A DNA stretch of 64,000 nucleotides from Breviolum minutum Mf 1.05b.01 (Eukaryota; Sar; Dinophyceae; Suessiales; Symbiodiniaceae). The notes beneath the pieces were generated by a model that had not been told where the DNA came from, ran no database searches, and saw only the letters and a list, made by a program, of their open reading frames with translations. The position numbers were made by a program, and so were the translations under genes. Location of the stretch: positions 166,980 through 230,979 of the forward strand of contig DF239206.1 in assembly GCA_000507305.1 (NCBI GenBank). Direction: 5' to 3'. Positions 22,600 to 35,300 of the stretch are shown here, in pieces. Within the stretch, counting starts at the first letter, position 1. Each line of letters opens with the position of its first letter.

Positions 22600-25500
22600 G
22601 TGAGTTGGAAAGAGAGCATCATGTTGTTTCTGGTGACTTTCAGTGTCTTTCCCCAACGATCATTCATATCATGGTCCATCTCTGGAACATGAATATGACT
22701 AATACCTGGCACGATAAGGTGGACAAAACATGTGTTGAAGTCTGCTGACCGAAAAAAATGGTTCGTACTGTACATGGGATCACCTTTCAGATAATAGCAA
22801 AATCGAACTTCCTAATAACCATCAACGGACTCATATCTTCACCCCAGAAAGCCAACCAGGAAGCGTCTCCTTTCAAACATCCAACGGCCCATCGAAACTT
22901 GTAACGATCGCACCCAACCTCGCTTCCCGTCCTACAATGAAGCAACCTGGACAGGAAGGATGCATCATCCCATTTGATCCCATTTCTGTCATCACAATCA
23001 ACCCCCAATGCCTCCTGAAGAGGTTGCCAGAATCGAGGCAGTGAGCTTCTTTGGAATTGAGATCCTGGACAGTCGATCCGAGGAATCAGGTGAAATTGAT
23101 GGAAATCCTCTTCATTCTAGCATATTATTTTCTTGCTGGAGATTGGAAATCCATTGGTGTAACGGCTTCATTCCTAAGTGGGGAGACCACCCCGACTGTC
23201 GTAATGTCATCCAACTTTCATATCAAATCCTATACAAGTTGTGTGTTATAGGACAGGCCAAGAATAACCAAGTATGTTCAAACGTATACTAATGTTCAGA
23301 AATGTTCTCCAGCAATTCATCCTTGAGTGAATTATGTTTCGGCTTTTTGCTACATGTTTCGGCTTCACTCCGAAGCATAAGTTGGTTTCCTTGTATTGTT
23401 TCATGGCTTAAATGATGTGGAAATCCCTGCGATGATAGGCTCACAAGTATCCTACCAACACTGCACTTAGACATGATACTTGTCGCCCAAGGTAAGATTC
23501 TGTACGGCCGAATCATTCGTTGAAAATATAACTTTGAAAAAAAGACTGGTTCGGTAGGTGCGCTAACTCGAAGGAAAATGTCTTGCTGTGACTGGCAACC
23601 CTGGCAACCCTGGCAACCCTGGCAACCCTGTCTGTCAGCTTTCCTCTGAGCTGCTGATTTGCATGAGCATCATCTCCTGCTGGTCTTTTCACAGTAGAAT
23701 TCAACAAATAATCCGCCGAATAAACAGTCTACAAGCGAACTCCAAAACTCAAACCTTGAAAGTGTGAAAGGTTGACGCATCATATCTGAATTGCCAATTG
23801 CGACTTGCTATTTCTGAGATCCACACATCGCCCAGAGACTCCAATTCATCCAAGTCGTTCCAAGAAATCGGATTGCTCTGTTTCTCCTGATGTCATCGTA
23901 CATCACGTTGCTTGTGAGCAATCCCGAAGACACTGAATCCCAAGCAACTCCAAAATGATGGACTAAGTTATACTACCATAAATGACCACTACTTGTATCC
24001 CGCCTGGCTTAGGATGGTGATGGGCTCTAGCATCACATCCAGACAGACCACCACAGTTAGCAGAATCACCTGATGGTCGTGAAGGGCGAGCCCTTTCAGT
24101 GTAAAGGTGTTCAAGGCAGGGAGCGAAGGTTGAAAATGGTTGAAAGATGAGAAAAGGCCACTCTTACATCTCAGATCCATGAACTATGATGAACTATGTA
24201 CATACATTGAGGAAAAACTCTTGACATGTTCAGGAGTTGTCTCAAGCCCAAACCACCAAACTTGATAGTGGGAAGCTTTGCACGGGTCTGGCTAGGCAAT
24301 GGCAGCCTTGACCCCCCAGCCACTTGAGAAATCATTCCTGGTAAGCATCCAAGTGAGGGATCTTTCCTAGTCTCACATTTCCACCAGAATTTCTTGAAAA
24401 TCTTCACCCCAACAGAACCCTCATCATCTCTGATTCAAATTAAATTCTCATCTAGGTGAACTCAACGGCAACACCATCTGCTGAGTGATCGAGGTAAGGT
24501 GGACCTGCAGGAATTGCTGAGATACTTTGGATCTCATGGCCTGAGTGCTTACAGAGCGACTCAGCTTTTTTGAGAGATGGAAAAAGATATGAAAACGTTT
24601 GAAAGATAGATGTTATTTATTTAAAAAAAAATACATTCGAAAACTGAAAGAAAAATAAACACCCAACTCAGCTGTTTTACCATCAGCAACTGCTCAACAG
24701 CTACAGTAGGTGACCGCTGGCGGATACCTATGACATCATCATCTTAAAGTCCTGGGCTACTGGACGCAGTGTGCCACTTCACCTCATGCGCTTGGATTCT
24801 CCACAATCAACGGATTGAAGGCGACAGATCCCTACAATACGAAAAAAAAATCCACCCCAACATAAGGGTACTCAATAATCACGAGCCTTTACAACCTTAA
24901 AGGCTTTCGAAGTGTTAGTAAACTTCTGGAGTTCCCAAAAAAACAAGCGATGCCTCCTAATGACAGCTAAGATACTGCAGTCATCAACTCCACGGAATCG
25001 GTTCAATATCAGATTTGAGCCAAATCTTGGCTATCCCAATGGCAGCCATGTACCGAATCTATGAATTCAAGAGGTTTGACTTTGCCGATTTGGAAATTTC
25101 AGATGCTGAAAGATCACCCAAGGACCTGTATCAACAAAACTGAACATCCCAAGGGAGCAAAGACTAAATCTAAAAAAAAGAGTCCGGTGCTTACTACAAT
25201 CCTGCACCAGTTGATAGGTAGTAAATCCCATTATTTATAGGGTTTCATACATCCCAGGTGGTTGTTGGGGATTTCAGCCATCAACAGTAGTACTCTGTGG
25301 AAGTGCTACAATTCTCTCCATGGGTTTCATCCAAATCCTGAAGGATTGAGGCCAGGCGATCCCAGTGATCCCATCCCCCAAGTAGCTCCAATTTTTCTGA
25401 AACCCTGATTGGTCCTCACGCCACCGGCTTTTGGCGTAGAACTACACCGCTTTTGGGTGATGCTTTTTATGCCCTGGATGTGCTCAGGTTGCCCTGGTTT

Positions 25501-26117
25501 TTGCAGCTCTCAGACATGCTGAATCACCTCCAGTTGCGAATGCAATGATAGCTTTTCCATCAACAGCCGCGCTAATTGTTTTAGCAAAGGATAAATTTCT
25601 GTCCTCATAAGTCATAATTCCAACCCCAATAGCTTCAGCGAACAACACCACTTCAGGGTTTATTGAAAACACTCAAATGCCATGCCTTCAGTCGTCCACT
25701 GCCGGGGCTGTGAGCTCACCAATATGGTCATTAACCTTGACCTAGGCGCTTCAATTTGGCAATTTGAGGAACTGTCCTGTCCCATCGCGTTTGGTTCAAT
25801 AAACCTGCAACTATTTCAGTGGGAATCTCGATTTCTAGGATAATCCCCAATGATCACTGACATTTTGAATGATCAGTCTAAACTTGGTGCATCCTATACC
25901 CAGAAACAGTCTTTCTTTTAAGTTTGCTTGTTTTCCCTAAACTTCAAATCCATCAAAAGGTCTCTTGCCATTGACCTCAATGTCAATATATTACAATTCA
26001 CTGAAAAACTACCATCAAATTGATAACATCAAATGTATGCATAAACCCATCCAACAAAAGTTAAGCCGCCAAAACTTCCATCCCAGCTCAACCCCTCAAA
26101 TTGATTCTCATCCATCA
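22600..26117. other. strand-switch region, no secure gene
   Basis: Coding-like frames exist on the + strand at about 22860-23060 but several frames are open at once. At 24509-24570 a short + frame (VDLQELLRYFGSHGL) resembles the tail of an EF-hand segment. Four 9-bp repeats (TGGCAACCC) lie at about 23591-23628. Nothing could be joined. Confidence 0.4.
25484..25672 (-). pseudogene. possible phosphoglycerate-kinase-like fragment
   Basis: A 62-residue frame reads GVGIMTYEDRNLSFAKTISA, then AIIAFATGGDSACL. The order 'GVxxxE...FAxTxxxA...GGDS' resembles the nucleotide-binding end of phosphoglycerate kinase. Codons are A/T-richer than in neighbouring genes. No other exon of that enzyme was found, so it is at most a fragment, possibly transferred or decayed. 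Confidence 0.22.
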
Positions 26118-26966
26118 CTATCCATCACCATCCATCCCAGCCCTCAAAAAAAATCTCGGCTCCCAGACAGATTGCGCTCCCTCTGGGTTCTGCTGCAACA
26201 TCACCTTGGAGGGTGCCGTCGTGCCCAGGTTTGGCATCCGGCCCACCTGGGCGTGGCAACAAAATGTTCATCAAAAAAGGTTTGAGCTGCCCTAAAAATT
26301 GCACGGGGTGGCTGATGAAATTGATTTGAAGATGGGAAATGTAGCAAAAATATTGGTCTAGTGTTGGTTTCTTCAGATTCATATCACTTGAAAGGATGGA
26401 AGGGGTGGTGAGTCTATGTTGATGGGGTTGGGCAATGGCAGGTGACATTACTTCAACTTCATGGTGACTGGAACAGCAATCGTTCACCTGGAGCCCCTTG
26501 CGACAACCCACCAAGGTCGCCTATACTTTGTGGTGAAAATCTCATGTGGTAAGATAAGACATCAATCACCCCTGAACCGCAATGTCATTGACTGACAGGA
26601 CCTTGGCCATCAAATTGTTGAGGTAGTCCTTGAGGACATTGTTTTCCTGAAGATGCTACATGATGTTGCACCCAGCTGAAGTCAAGCGGCAAGGTGATCA
26701 AATGTTGCTCAAACAGGAAAGTTAAAACAAAGGATCAAAGACATTGTATCAATTTGCTGCCTCGTTTTGCTGTTCGTTCTTGTGACATCTCCTTCAATTC
26801 AAGTGGATTTGGACATGGGACCCCTTCGACCGGCACCTCTCTCAACTGCGTGTTTTCACCTTTGACGGTGTCAACCTCCAAGTAGCTGGCAGGCATTGCA
26901 GGCTGCAGTGGCCAATGGTGATGGCAGTGTCTTCGATATTCATGATGATGGTGATGATGGTGATGG

Positions 26967-27034
<68 letters not shown>

Positions 27035-27559
27035 GTCTGTCTTCCTGTCATTAGAGTCCTTCTGTGATTAGTGTCACTGCATCACTTCTACGAGTATCTT
27101 AGTACTAGCATCCATTTAAGAGTATGGTCGGCATCAGTACGACCATTGCAATCATTATCTTCAGTATTATCCTTCTTGCCACTATACACAGTGGGGGTAT
27201 CATCTTTCTGATATGATATTCTCATCACGATTTGAGGACCATCAAAATATTCAAAATGACGTATCAATTCACGGCAGAAGATCGCCTTTTCGGACAGCTC
27301 GGCCAAGCCAGTTTGGAGCTCGACCACCTTCAATGGGAGTGCTCAACAACTTCGCCATGTGGTTCCACTCAAAAAGGAACGTAGCACATCACAGAACAAC
27401 AAAATACCACAAGTGTCTTCCATCTTCCAATTCAATTTGCTTCCCAAAGGTCAGCTTCTCTTAGCCAGATCCCAAATCTCTTCCATTGTCATCATCAACC
27501 TATTGGAACCGGGCCTTTTGCATCAGCTCTTCTCGAGACAAACCATCAAAGGTCGACAT
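26118..27559 (-). CDS. SCOC-type short coiled-coil protein
   Basis: Five exons: 27515-27559 (ATG), 27286-27327, 26837-26875, 26602-26646, 26118-26246 (TAG); 99 residues. All junctions are phase 0 with AG|G acceptors and GT or GC donors. The core VVELQTGLAELSEK, then VDTVKGENTQLREENNVLKD and YLNNLMAKVG follows the SCOC domain order (VLELQ..L..L...VDAVK.EN..L..EN.VL..YI.NLM). SCOC proteins sit at the Golgi, bind small GTPases of the Arl1 type and act in autophagy. The C-terminal tail (about 40 residues) is not recognised. A long ATG-type microsatellite lies in the second intron. Confidence 0.85.
26943..27033. repeat. (GAT)n microsatellite in an intron
   Basis: About 27 GAT/ATG units, some interrupted by GGT, inside the SCOC-type gene. 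Confidence 0.95.
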
Positions 27560-28059
27560 GAAAAAAGCATGCACCTCACACAGCTGAGAGGGAGGGAGCT
27601 GAGAGCTGGGAGGGAGCTGAGAGCTGGGAGGGAGCTCAATATGCTCGATTCCACCTAGGGATAATATGTTGTTGGTACGTAAGACATCATGAACCACTAT
27701 ATCATATCTGTAATAAAGATTGCCTGTGAAATCCGGTAAGAATTGGAAAATTATAGAGGTAAGTGACAAGTGATGCAGTCGTGACATCTTGACAACTCAA
27801 TCCCCACATGTTTGCCCAGCGACCGCTTGCACAAAGCAGCTCTCTGCCCCTGTGCCCCACGGATCTTGTGAAGGCCCTGATTCTGATCTCTCAGGAGCCA
27901 AAAAGAGAAACAGTGAAACAGTGAAATTCGAAACATGTCAGTCTTCAAGTCTTCAACTTCAACCTTGCTCAATGTTCACTTCAGGCTGCACCTGAAACTT
28001 CTGTAGCATGTCATCAGCAATGTCATGTTGTTACTTTTTGACTCACTTATTTTTCACAG

Positions 28060-28193
28060 CGGATCCTGCACTTGCATCCCTCAGGGCATCTGAGACTGGA
28101 GTCAGTCACCCATGGAGCCCCAAGGAAAGCCCCGAATGGTGCCGGGCACTGTTGACGTTTTTTTCCAAGAGCTCCATGCTTCGTAGGCAGAAG
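28060..28193 (+). pseudogene. possible kinase-tail exon, isolated
   Basis: A + strand exon between CAG and a GT donor, 44 codons, with SETGVSHPWSPKESPEWCRA and a tail of KSSMLRRQK. The 'HPW' plus following leucine/lysine pattern is like the last subdomain of calcium/calmodulin-type protein kinases. No catalytic exons were found upstream and it opposes the surrounding - strand genes, so it may be a leftover or chance frame. Confidence 0.25.
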
Positions 28194-28459
28194 GTATACA
28201 CTGATCTATCTACATATGGCTATATGACATGATTGACAAGGAACTCTTGGAGGGATCTAAGTTGCAACTGGGTCTGGGCTCGTGGGGATTCTGCTAGATT
28301 GCTTGGATCAACACAATGACATGGCAAATTTTTGAAAATCTTGTGAAGTTCCCCCAATCTTCGGCAAGCCGACCCAACATTGAATTTGGATGGTGTTTCT
28401 TACACTTTGCCTACAAGTTTCCTCGTTTCGCAAAGTTTTATCATCGTCACAGCTTCGTC

Positions 28460-31400
28460 TCACAAAGCAGAAGCCGGTGGCCGATTGGGATCTGCGAGAA
28501 AGGCACTCTGGGCTGCTTCCTGATGCTGCTCATCACGCACATCATCCAGGATCTTGGGATGAGTGCGGTATATGTGCTTGAAGACGTAGTCTTGTCCTTT
28601 GAAGAGCTTACTGCAAACTTGGCATTGAAATTTTTGCTCATTCACCTTCAGGATCTTCTCGTTTGCAACCTTGCGATCTGTTCATACAGATGGCATTTTG
28701 AAAATGGTACAAAGGCAGGACGAAGGCACAGACTACACCATTAATTTTCTGTCTATGTCCAAGTCTGATCCCAAAATATTATATTCATGTTGATTCGTAA
28801 CACCATTCAGTCTAGCCGCAGACATGTCTTCTTCCGCATTCCTCATGTAAGCACAAGCAACGTCGTCAGTATAGATGCGAGATAAAGACTACCGGACTAA
28901 CTCAAGGCAAGAAACGACATTGAAACGTTCCAAGACCTTCGGCTCTTGATGGTGCACCACGATGGGGCGAGTCAAAGCAAGCTCCTTCTCGGAAAGCTCC
29001 AAGAAATCTTTGATCCTCTTCTCGTGCCCAACGGTCCACAATGATCCCTCAATCTTGGCAGATTCCGTTGGAGTTTCACGCAAAGCTGCAGCTCCACAGG
29101 AATCTCGCAAGCTCCACTCGTCCTGCTTTCTCTAGCTGAAGAGTACGGCTTGCTCAACATTGCAAGTTTGTTACTTTCTGCGGAGAAAGAGAAACAACAT
29201 GAAAACAACATATCTTGAAGTCCACTATCATGTGTCATTCACAATCTAGAGCACATGTCTGTGCGCATGTCATGGAATCCAAAACAAATCGGTTTCTGGA
29301 ACAAATACGAAGAGCTGCGTTACCGTCTACCGTTGGTACAGTCCTTGCACCATCTCCCAGCATAGAAGCAGAAATGGTGCACCCGTCTGAGGTACAAAAT
29401 TTGGAGGTCCAGCTTCATCTCGATCTCAGTCTCCGACACATCACCAAGCAGCGCCATGGTGATGTCATCCGAAATCCCCAAAAGCGCATCCATCTTGCGG
29501 ATCACCTGCATGCGAGACTGCTGTGGATCATTGGTTTGCCCTTGGAATGTGAATTAAAATCAAGGAATCGCTCGAGCCGTACACACATTTTGCACCTGAA
29601 AGGCCCCAAGTTGATGTGGAAGTAGAGCCGGAGAACAAAAAAATGGCATGTACAAACAACATCACTTCTACATAGCCATAGCTATACACACCATCATTTG
29701 TGTAATGATGTACAATGCAATATCAACAAAAGTCATACAAGTAGATCAACTGTTACAGCCAATCATTTGACTTGCTTTATGTTTTCCTTGATATATGCTA
29801 CCTTTTTTTTTAACATCTCTTCCACCACCACTTCCACCACCTGCGCTGAGAGATCCAGATCTTGTCCAAGGCGTATTTCCGTGGCCATCTCTGGTGGCAT
29901 CACCAAGGCACTGAGCTCCACGGAGGCTTCAAGCAGAGAGACACGTGCAGATCCCATACTCCTTAGCCAACCAACCCGTGGTTTCGACGGTTTTGTTGGT
30001 TTCCCATGTGTGGTTGACATTCAGGAAACTCAAATTAAGGGCATTCAAAAAAGAGAAGCTAAATGGATAATAATGGATCAGAAAGAGAGAGTGACTTTAG
30101 CATTGACAACATCTATCAAGGATACTATAGTACATCTGAGGAAAACACAGTTTGGGATCTAATCAGCTTTGGATGTGGGCATAGTGATGGAGCAAGTGTA
30201 ATAAATGGGATGAATTTTTGTTCAGCATTGGCCTAAGAGAGACTAAATTTCAAATAAGAGTCAATCCCTTGTTGCTCAGCAAATCTGGATGCTCAGATAG
30301 GCCACGTGCTGCTGTCCTTGCGTCCTGCCAACTAGGGAACCTTGCATAGAAGGTGCGGCTGAGCTCCTTGTCTGAAGAAGCTGCGGTCCAAGCAGCTGTA
30401 ACGAAGCCAGGAAGATCCTGTAGAGCTTCAACAACATCCTTGGATGTTCTATTTCTGCAGAGTTCTGAGCAAGAATGCATTTACAAGCATGCAAGGACAG
30501 TCCAAAAAGGACCTTCATAAATCTTCAAATCCTATGGCTTGTGACAGACTTACACTCTGGGGGAGAGTAAATCCAAAGATATCTTAAGCATTGTGAAGCA
30601 AAACCAAGAGTCCCATGTGCTGACAGCCACTGGTAGGCCACTTATCATCAGCGTCCCGACATTCGCATCAAAGGCAAATTCCGGAGCTTGCAAGTGACCA
30701 GCCACTGGACATGTCGGACTGGCCGAAGCACCAGGAATACCAACAGGACGCCTAGCACGTAAGCAAAGACCCTTGTACTTGTCGGCCTTCAGGTCTTCCA
30801 CAAAAACGCGAGCTCTCATTTGTGCCATCTGGCGCTGCCAATCATAGAGTCGCAACTGAGCCATAGGATGATAGAGGTCAAAAAAGAGTCCAGTGGGCTT
30901 CAAAATCTCCAATTCCTTCTTGGCAAGCTCCTGGCCATAGGCCTTGTATGCTAAAATAGCATCTTCTGGTGAGGCTCCATCCTCACAATGGTGCATCATG
31001 AAGTCCCGAAAAGTCATTTTCTTCAAGTGATCCTTCTTCACCTCTTTCTTCACATCATTCTTCACTGTACTGCCATCCTTGCACACCTTGTGATTCTGCT
31101 TGCTTTCTTTCTCACTTGGCTCTTTCTGCTCTTTCTGCTCTTTCCTTTCAAAACGTCTTGGTTGCCTCATGGGTTTTGTGGAGGCTGACCTGCTTGGCTG
31201 ACGCCTTCTGGGTGCCTTCCCAAGACTCGGGGAGGCACGGCTACGCGCCCGGCTTTTCCCTGACCTTCGACCTTTCGAAGCCTTCGGCTGACGATGCTTG
31301 GAACGGCTTCGGGTTCTCGAGGACACGGAGGTGGACTCCGATCCACGAGACTTGCCTTTGGCCACCTTGGCCACCTTGGCCTCCTTGGTCACGGCCGCCT

Positions 31401-31512
31401 TAGCCGTTTTGGTCGACTTGGATTTGACCGATTTGGTCACCTTCACTTCGGACTCCGACACCGAAGTGTTATCAGAAGCCTCACCGCCCGTCATGTCTGC
31501 GACACGGGTCAT
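28460..31512 (-). CDS. ARS2/SERRATE-like protein, copy B (no CCCH finger)
   Basis: ARS2/SERRATE bridges the nuclear cap-binding complex to RNA processing and decay. Exon 1 runs from 31512 (MTRVADMTGG; the frame is open to 31869 but that part is AT-rich and repeat-like) to about 30631. It encodes a Lys/Ser/Arg-rich N-terminus, then MTFRDFMMHHCEDGASPEDA, FFDLYHPMAQ and VFVEDLKADKYKG, as in the ARS2 N-terminal domain. An RRM-like fold (LMISGLPVAVSTW, DVVEALQDLPGF) is split by a probable GA-AG intron. Later pieces: about 30270-30456, 29878-29966, 29331-29505 (VIRKMDALLGISDD, LYLRRVHHF), about 28919-29120 (ELALTRP, KVLERFN) and 28460-28669 with C2H2 finger CQVC...HIYRTH. Nearly identical to copy A after the N-terminus. 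The join at about 29120 is unresolved. Confidence 0.82.
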
Positions 31513-32306
31513 GGCGTAGTGTGGTGAGTTCCAAAAACAGACTTTGCAAGTTGAGCCCAAATTGCAAACTGGAAAGACGACTGAGTCTTTAAGTGCGAGA
31601 GAAGCTGTACCAAGTGTGTGAGTTGCTGAAACAGCACCAAGGCACTCAAAGATTCCTATTGTATAGAATATGAATATATATATATATATATGCTTCATAT
31701 GCCGATACATTTGTTTAAAGACCTTGCAATGTCCAATGAAAACTGCAAGATCCTCACGCTGACGCGACTCTTTGTTCGCTTGCTGTTTCTGCGGCTTCAA
31801 CCATCCTTCTACGCAAAGACTGCAGTAGCAGTCACCCAACGGCGCCAACGGAATGGACCCCAAAGCCATGTGAATGACTTGCTAAGCTTCAAGAGATTCC
31901 CCAAACAAAGCTTTTGTTGTTTGTTAGCTACAGCAAAATGGAATGAAACAGTGAAGAACATGTGAAAAGAACAATTCGAATAAGCTGGACCTTTGATATG
32001 TCTTAAATACCTCTTGAAGCAGCGTTGAGATTGGATTCCTTTGTTAGTGGAAAAGGAACTGAAGTGCCACGGTCAGGTGGGGGTTCTAAACATGCGAAGA
32101 GGTGCGTCTGAAAAAGCGAGGAACCAACACATAAGCAGAAATGTCGGAGGCCAAACAGAACTGATATGATGATAGTACGTCCAAAGCTTCCCCGCTTAGC
32201 ATTTGACAGACCTCATTGAATTACACAGATCGATGGTTGCAACAAATTCGTACCTTTCGACCTCGACCGGCATTGCCATGAGTCAGCTTTAACTTGATCA
32301 ATTTGA

Positions 32307-35300
32307 TCAACTGAAGGCTTCAGCCGATGGACGATCAGAATCTCCTAGAAAGGCATGGCAAGCCATTTCTTGATGCTGTTCCTGTCGCACATCATCCAGG
32401 ATCTTGGGATGAGTGCGGTATATGTGCTTGAGGATGTACTCTTGGCTCTTGAAGAACTTACTGCAAATCTGGCACTGGAACTTTTGGTCATTCACCGTCA
32501 AGATCTTCTCGTTTGCAACCTTGAAGATCTGTTCATACAGATGGCATTTTGAAAATGGTACAAAGGCAGGACGAAGGCACAGACTACACCATTAATTTTC
32601 TGTCTATGTCCAAGTCTGATCCCAAAATATTATATTCATGTTGATTCGTAACACCATTCAGTCTAGCTGCAGACATGTCATGTTTCCTCCTCATTCTTCA
32701 TGTCTTGACAAGCAACGTCATCAGCACAAATGCAAGAGAAAGACTAACGGACTAACTCAAGGCAAGAAACGACATTGAAACGTTCCAAGACCTTCGGCTC
32801 TTGATGGTGCAGCACGGTGGGGCGAGTCAAAGCAAGCTCCTTCTCGGAAAGCTCCAAGAAATCTTTGATCCTCTTCTCGTGCCCAACGGTCCACAATGAT
32901 CCCTCAATCTTGGCAGATTCCGTTGGAGTTTCACGCAAAGCTGCAGCTCCACAGGAATCTCGCAAGCTCCACTCGTCCTGCTTTCTCTAGCTGAAGAGTA
33001 CGACTTGCTCAACATTGCAACTTTGTTACCTTGCTGTGGAGAAAGAGAAACTACATGAAAACAACATATCTTGAAGTCCACTATCATGTGTCATTCACAA
33101 TCTAGAGCACATGTCTGTGCGCATGTCATGGAATCCGAAACAAATCTGTTTCTGAAACAACCGTTGGTACAGTCCTTGCACCATCTCCCAGCATAGAAGC
33201 AGAAATGGTGCACCCGTCTGAGGTACAAAATTTGGATGTCCAGTTTCATCTCGATCTCAGTCTCCGTCACATGACCAAGCAGCGCCATGGCGATGTCATC
33301 CGAAATCCCCAAAAGCGCATCCATCTTGCGGATCACCTGTGCTACTGCAAGGGTCATCTCTTTTCTTTTGGTTGACATCGATTTTGTGCGAATGATTTAT
33401 GATTTGTTCCAGTGGGAGTGCAGCAAGATCAATCTGTAGCCAGCAACTCTCAGCACAGATTGCAAACATGGAAACATCACTTTCAAAAAACAAGATTTGA
33501 CTTCCTAATTTCAATCTTGAATTTATAGGGTAACTTGACAAGAGAAAGCCATAAAGATTTCTGCATTTGTCACGTGCCCCTCCCAATTTTTGACCCCTTC
33601 CACCTGCCCAGACAGCTCCACATCCTTTTGAAGGCGCTCGGGCATCGACATCTCGGGCGGCAACACCAAGGCACTCAGCTCCGAGGAGGAAAATGGGTCC
33701 AGGACCGAAATCTTCGCAGTCCTCAGTGGCAAAAGATGGGTCAAAGGGGTACCCCCCCGCAGAAGACTCCAAGAGGTGGGTATTTTTCAGTCCGCTGTTC
33801 TGTTTAGATATGTCAAACACCTTCAAACACCAAAGATGTGAAGGTGTCAAAATAAGGACTCAGAAATTGAGTGCCACGGACTGTTTTGATTGAAGAACAC
33901 TATTTTGAATCAAATCTTTCACAATCCTTCAGGCCTGAATTCTGGAAAAGATAGGGTTGATGACTTCCGTTTTCAGATATTGATATTGCTGCTACTGTCA
34001 TAAAATGGATTCTCAAATGGATTGCTGGTCCCAATACCCTTTCAGTGACAATCCAGATTGCAACGGGGTTGAGCGAGAAAAAGGAGACTGACTTGTCAAA
34101 TGAGAGTCAACCCGTTGTTGCAAGTCAATCCCTTGTTGCTCAAAAGATCTTGATCCTCAGATAGTGCGACTGCTCCAGACCGTGCTTTCCTTGTGCTGGA
34201 GAAGCTTGCATAGAAGGTGCGGCTGAGCTCCTTGTCTGAGGAAGCTGCGGTCCAAGCAGCTGTAACGAAGCCAGGAAGATCCTGTAGAGCTTCAACAACA
34301 TCCTTGGATGTTCTATTTCTGCAGAGTTCTGAGCAAGAATGCATTTACAAGCATGCAAGGACAATGCAAAAAGGACCTTCGTAAATCTTCAAATCCTATA
34401 GCTTGTGACAGACATACGCTCTGGGGGAGAGTAAATCCAAAGATATCTTAAGCATTGTGAAGCAAAACCAAGAGTCCCATGTGCTGACAGCCACTGGTAG
34501 TCCACTTATCATCAGCGTCCCGACATTCGCATCAAAGGCAAATTCCGGAGCTTGCAAGTGACCAGCCACTGGACATGTCGGACTGGCCGAAGCACCAGGA
34601 ATACCAACAGGACGCCTAGCACGTAAGCAAAGACCCTTGTACTTGTCGGCCTTCAGGTCTTCCACAAAAACGCGAGCTCTCATTTGTGCCATCTGGCGCT
34701 GCCAATCATAGAGTCGCAACTGAGCCATAGGATGATAGAGGTCAAAAAAGAGTCCAGTGGGCTTCAAAATCTCCAATTCCTTCTTGGCAAGCTCCTGGCC
34801 ATAGGCCTTGTATGCTAGAATAGCATCTTCTGGTGAGGCTCCATCCTCACAATGGTGCATCATGAAGTCCCGAAAAGTCATTTTCTTCAAGTGATCCTTC
34901 TTCACCTCTTTCTTCACATCATTCTTCACTGTACTGCCATCCTTGCACACCTTGTGATTCTGCTTGCTTTCTTTCTCACTTGGCTCTTTCTGCTCTTTCT
35001 GCTCTTTCCTTTCAAAACGTCTTGGTTGCCTCATGGGTTTTGTGGAGGCTGACCTGCTTGGCGAACGCCTCCTCTTGGATGTCACTGGACTCTTGTAGCG
35101 CTGTGAAATTTGCGACCTCTGGCGATGCCTTCGTCTGGTGTGGCGGCGTCTCCTTGGTGGATCGGAAGCTGCACTGCGACGGGCGCGGAAGCGGCATGGC
35201 TGACCATTGCGGGTTGCTGGCCGCTCATCACATTTCCTGCCATCAGGATGCAGGAACCAACAGTCCGCTCGAGCACAGTCACGGCCATACCAGCAATGCG

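Noticed and set aside
28060-28193. Full calcium-dependent protein kinase gene
   Set aside because: Only the HPW-like tail is visible; no ATP-site, HRD or DFG exon nearby on that strand.
30988-31527. + strand Leu-rich frames opposite ARS2 exon 1
   Set aside because: Shadows of the Lys/Arg-rich coding strand.
31513-31869. 5' extension of the 439-codon ARS2 copy B frame
   Set aside because: Contains an AT-repeat-encoded IYIYIFIF stretch and no similarity to copy A; translation more likely starts at 31512.
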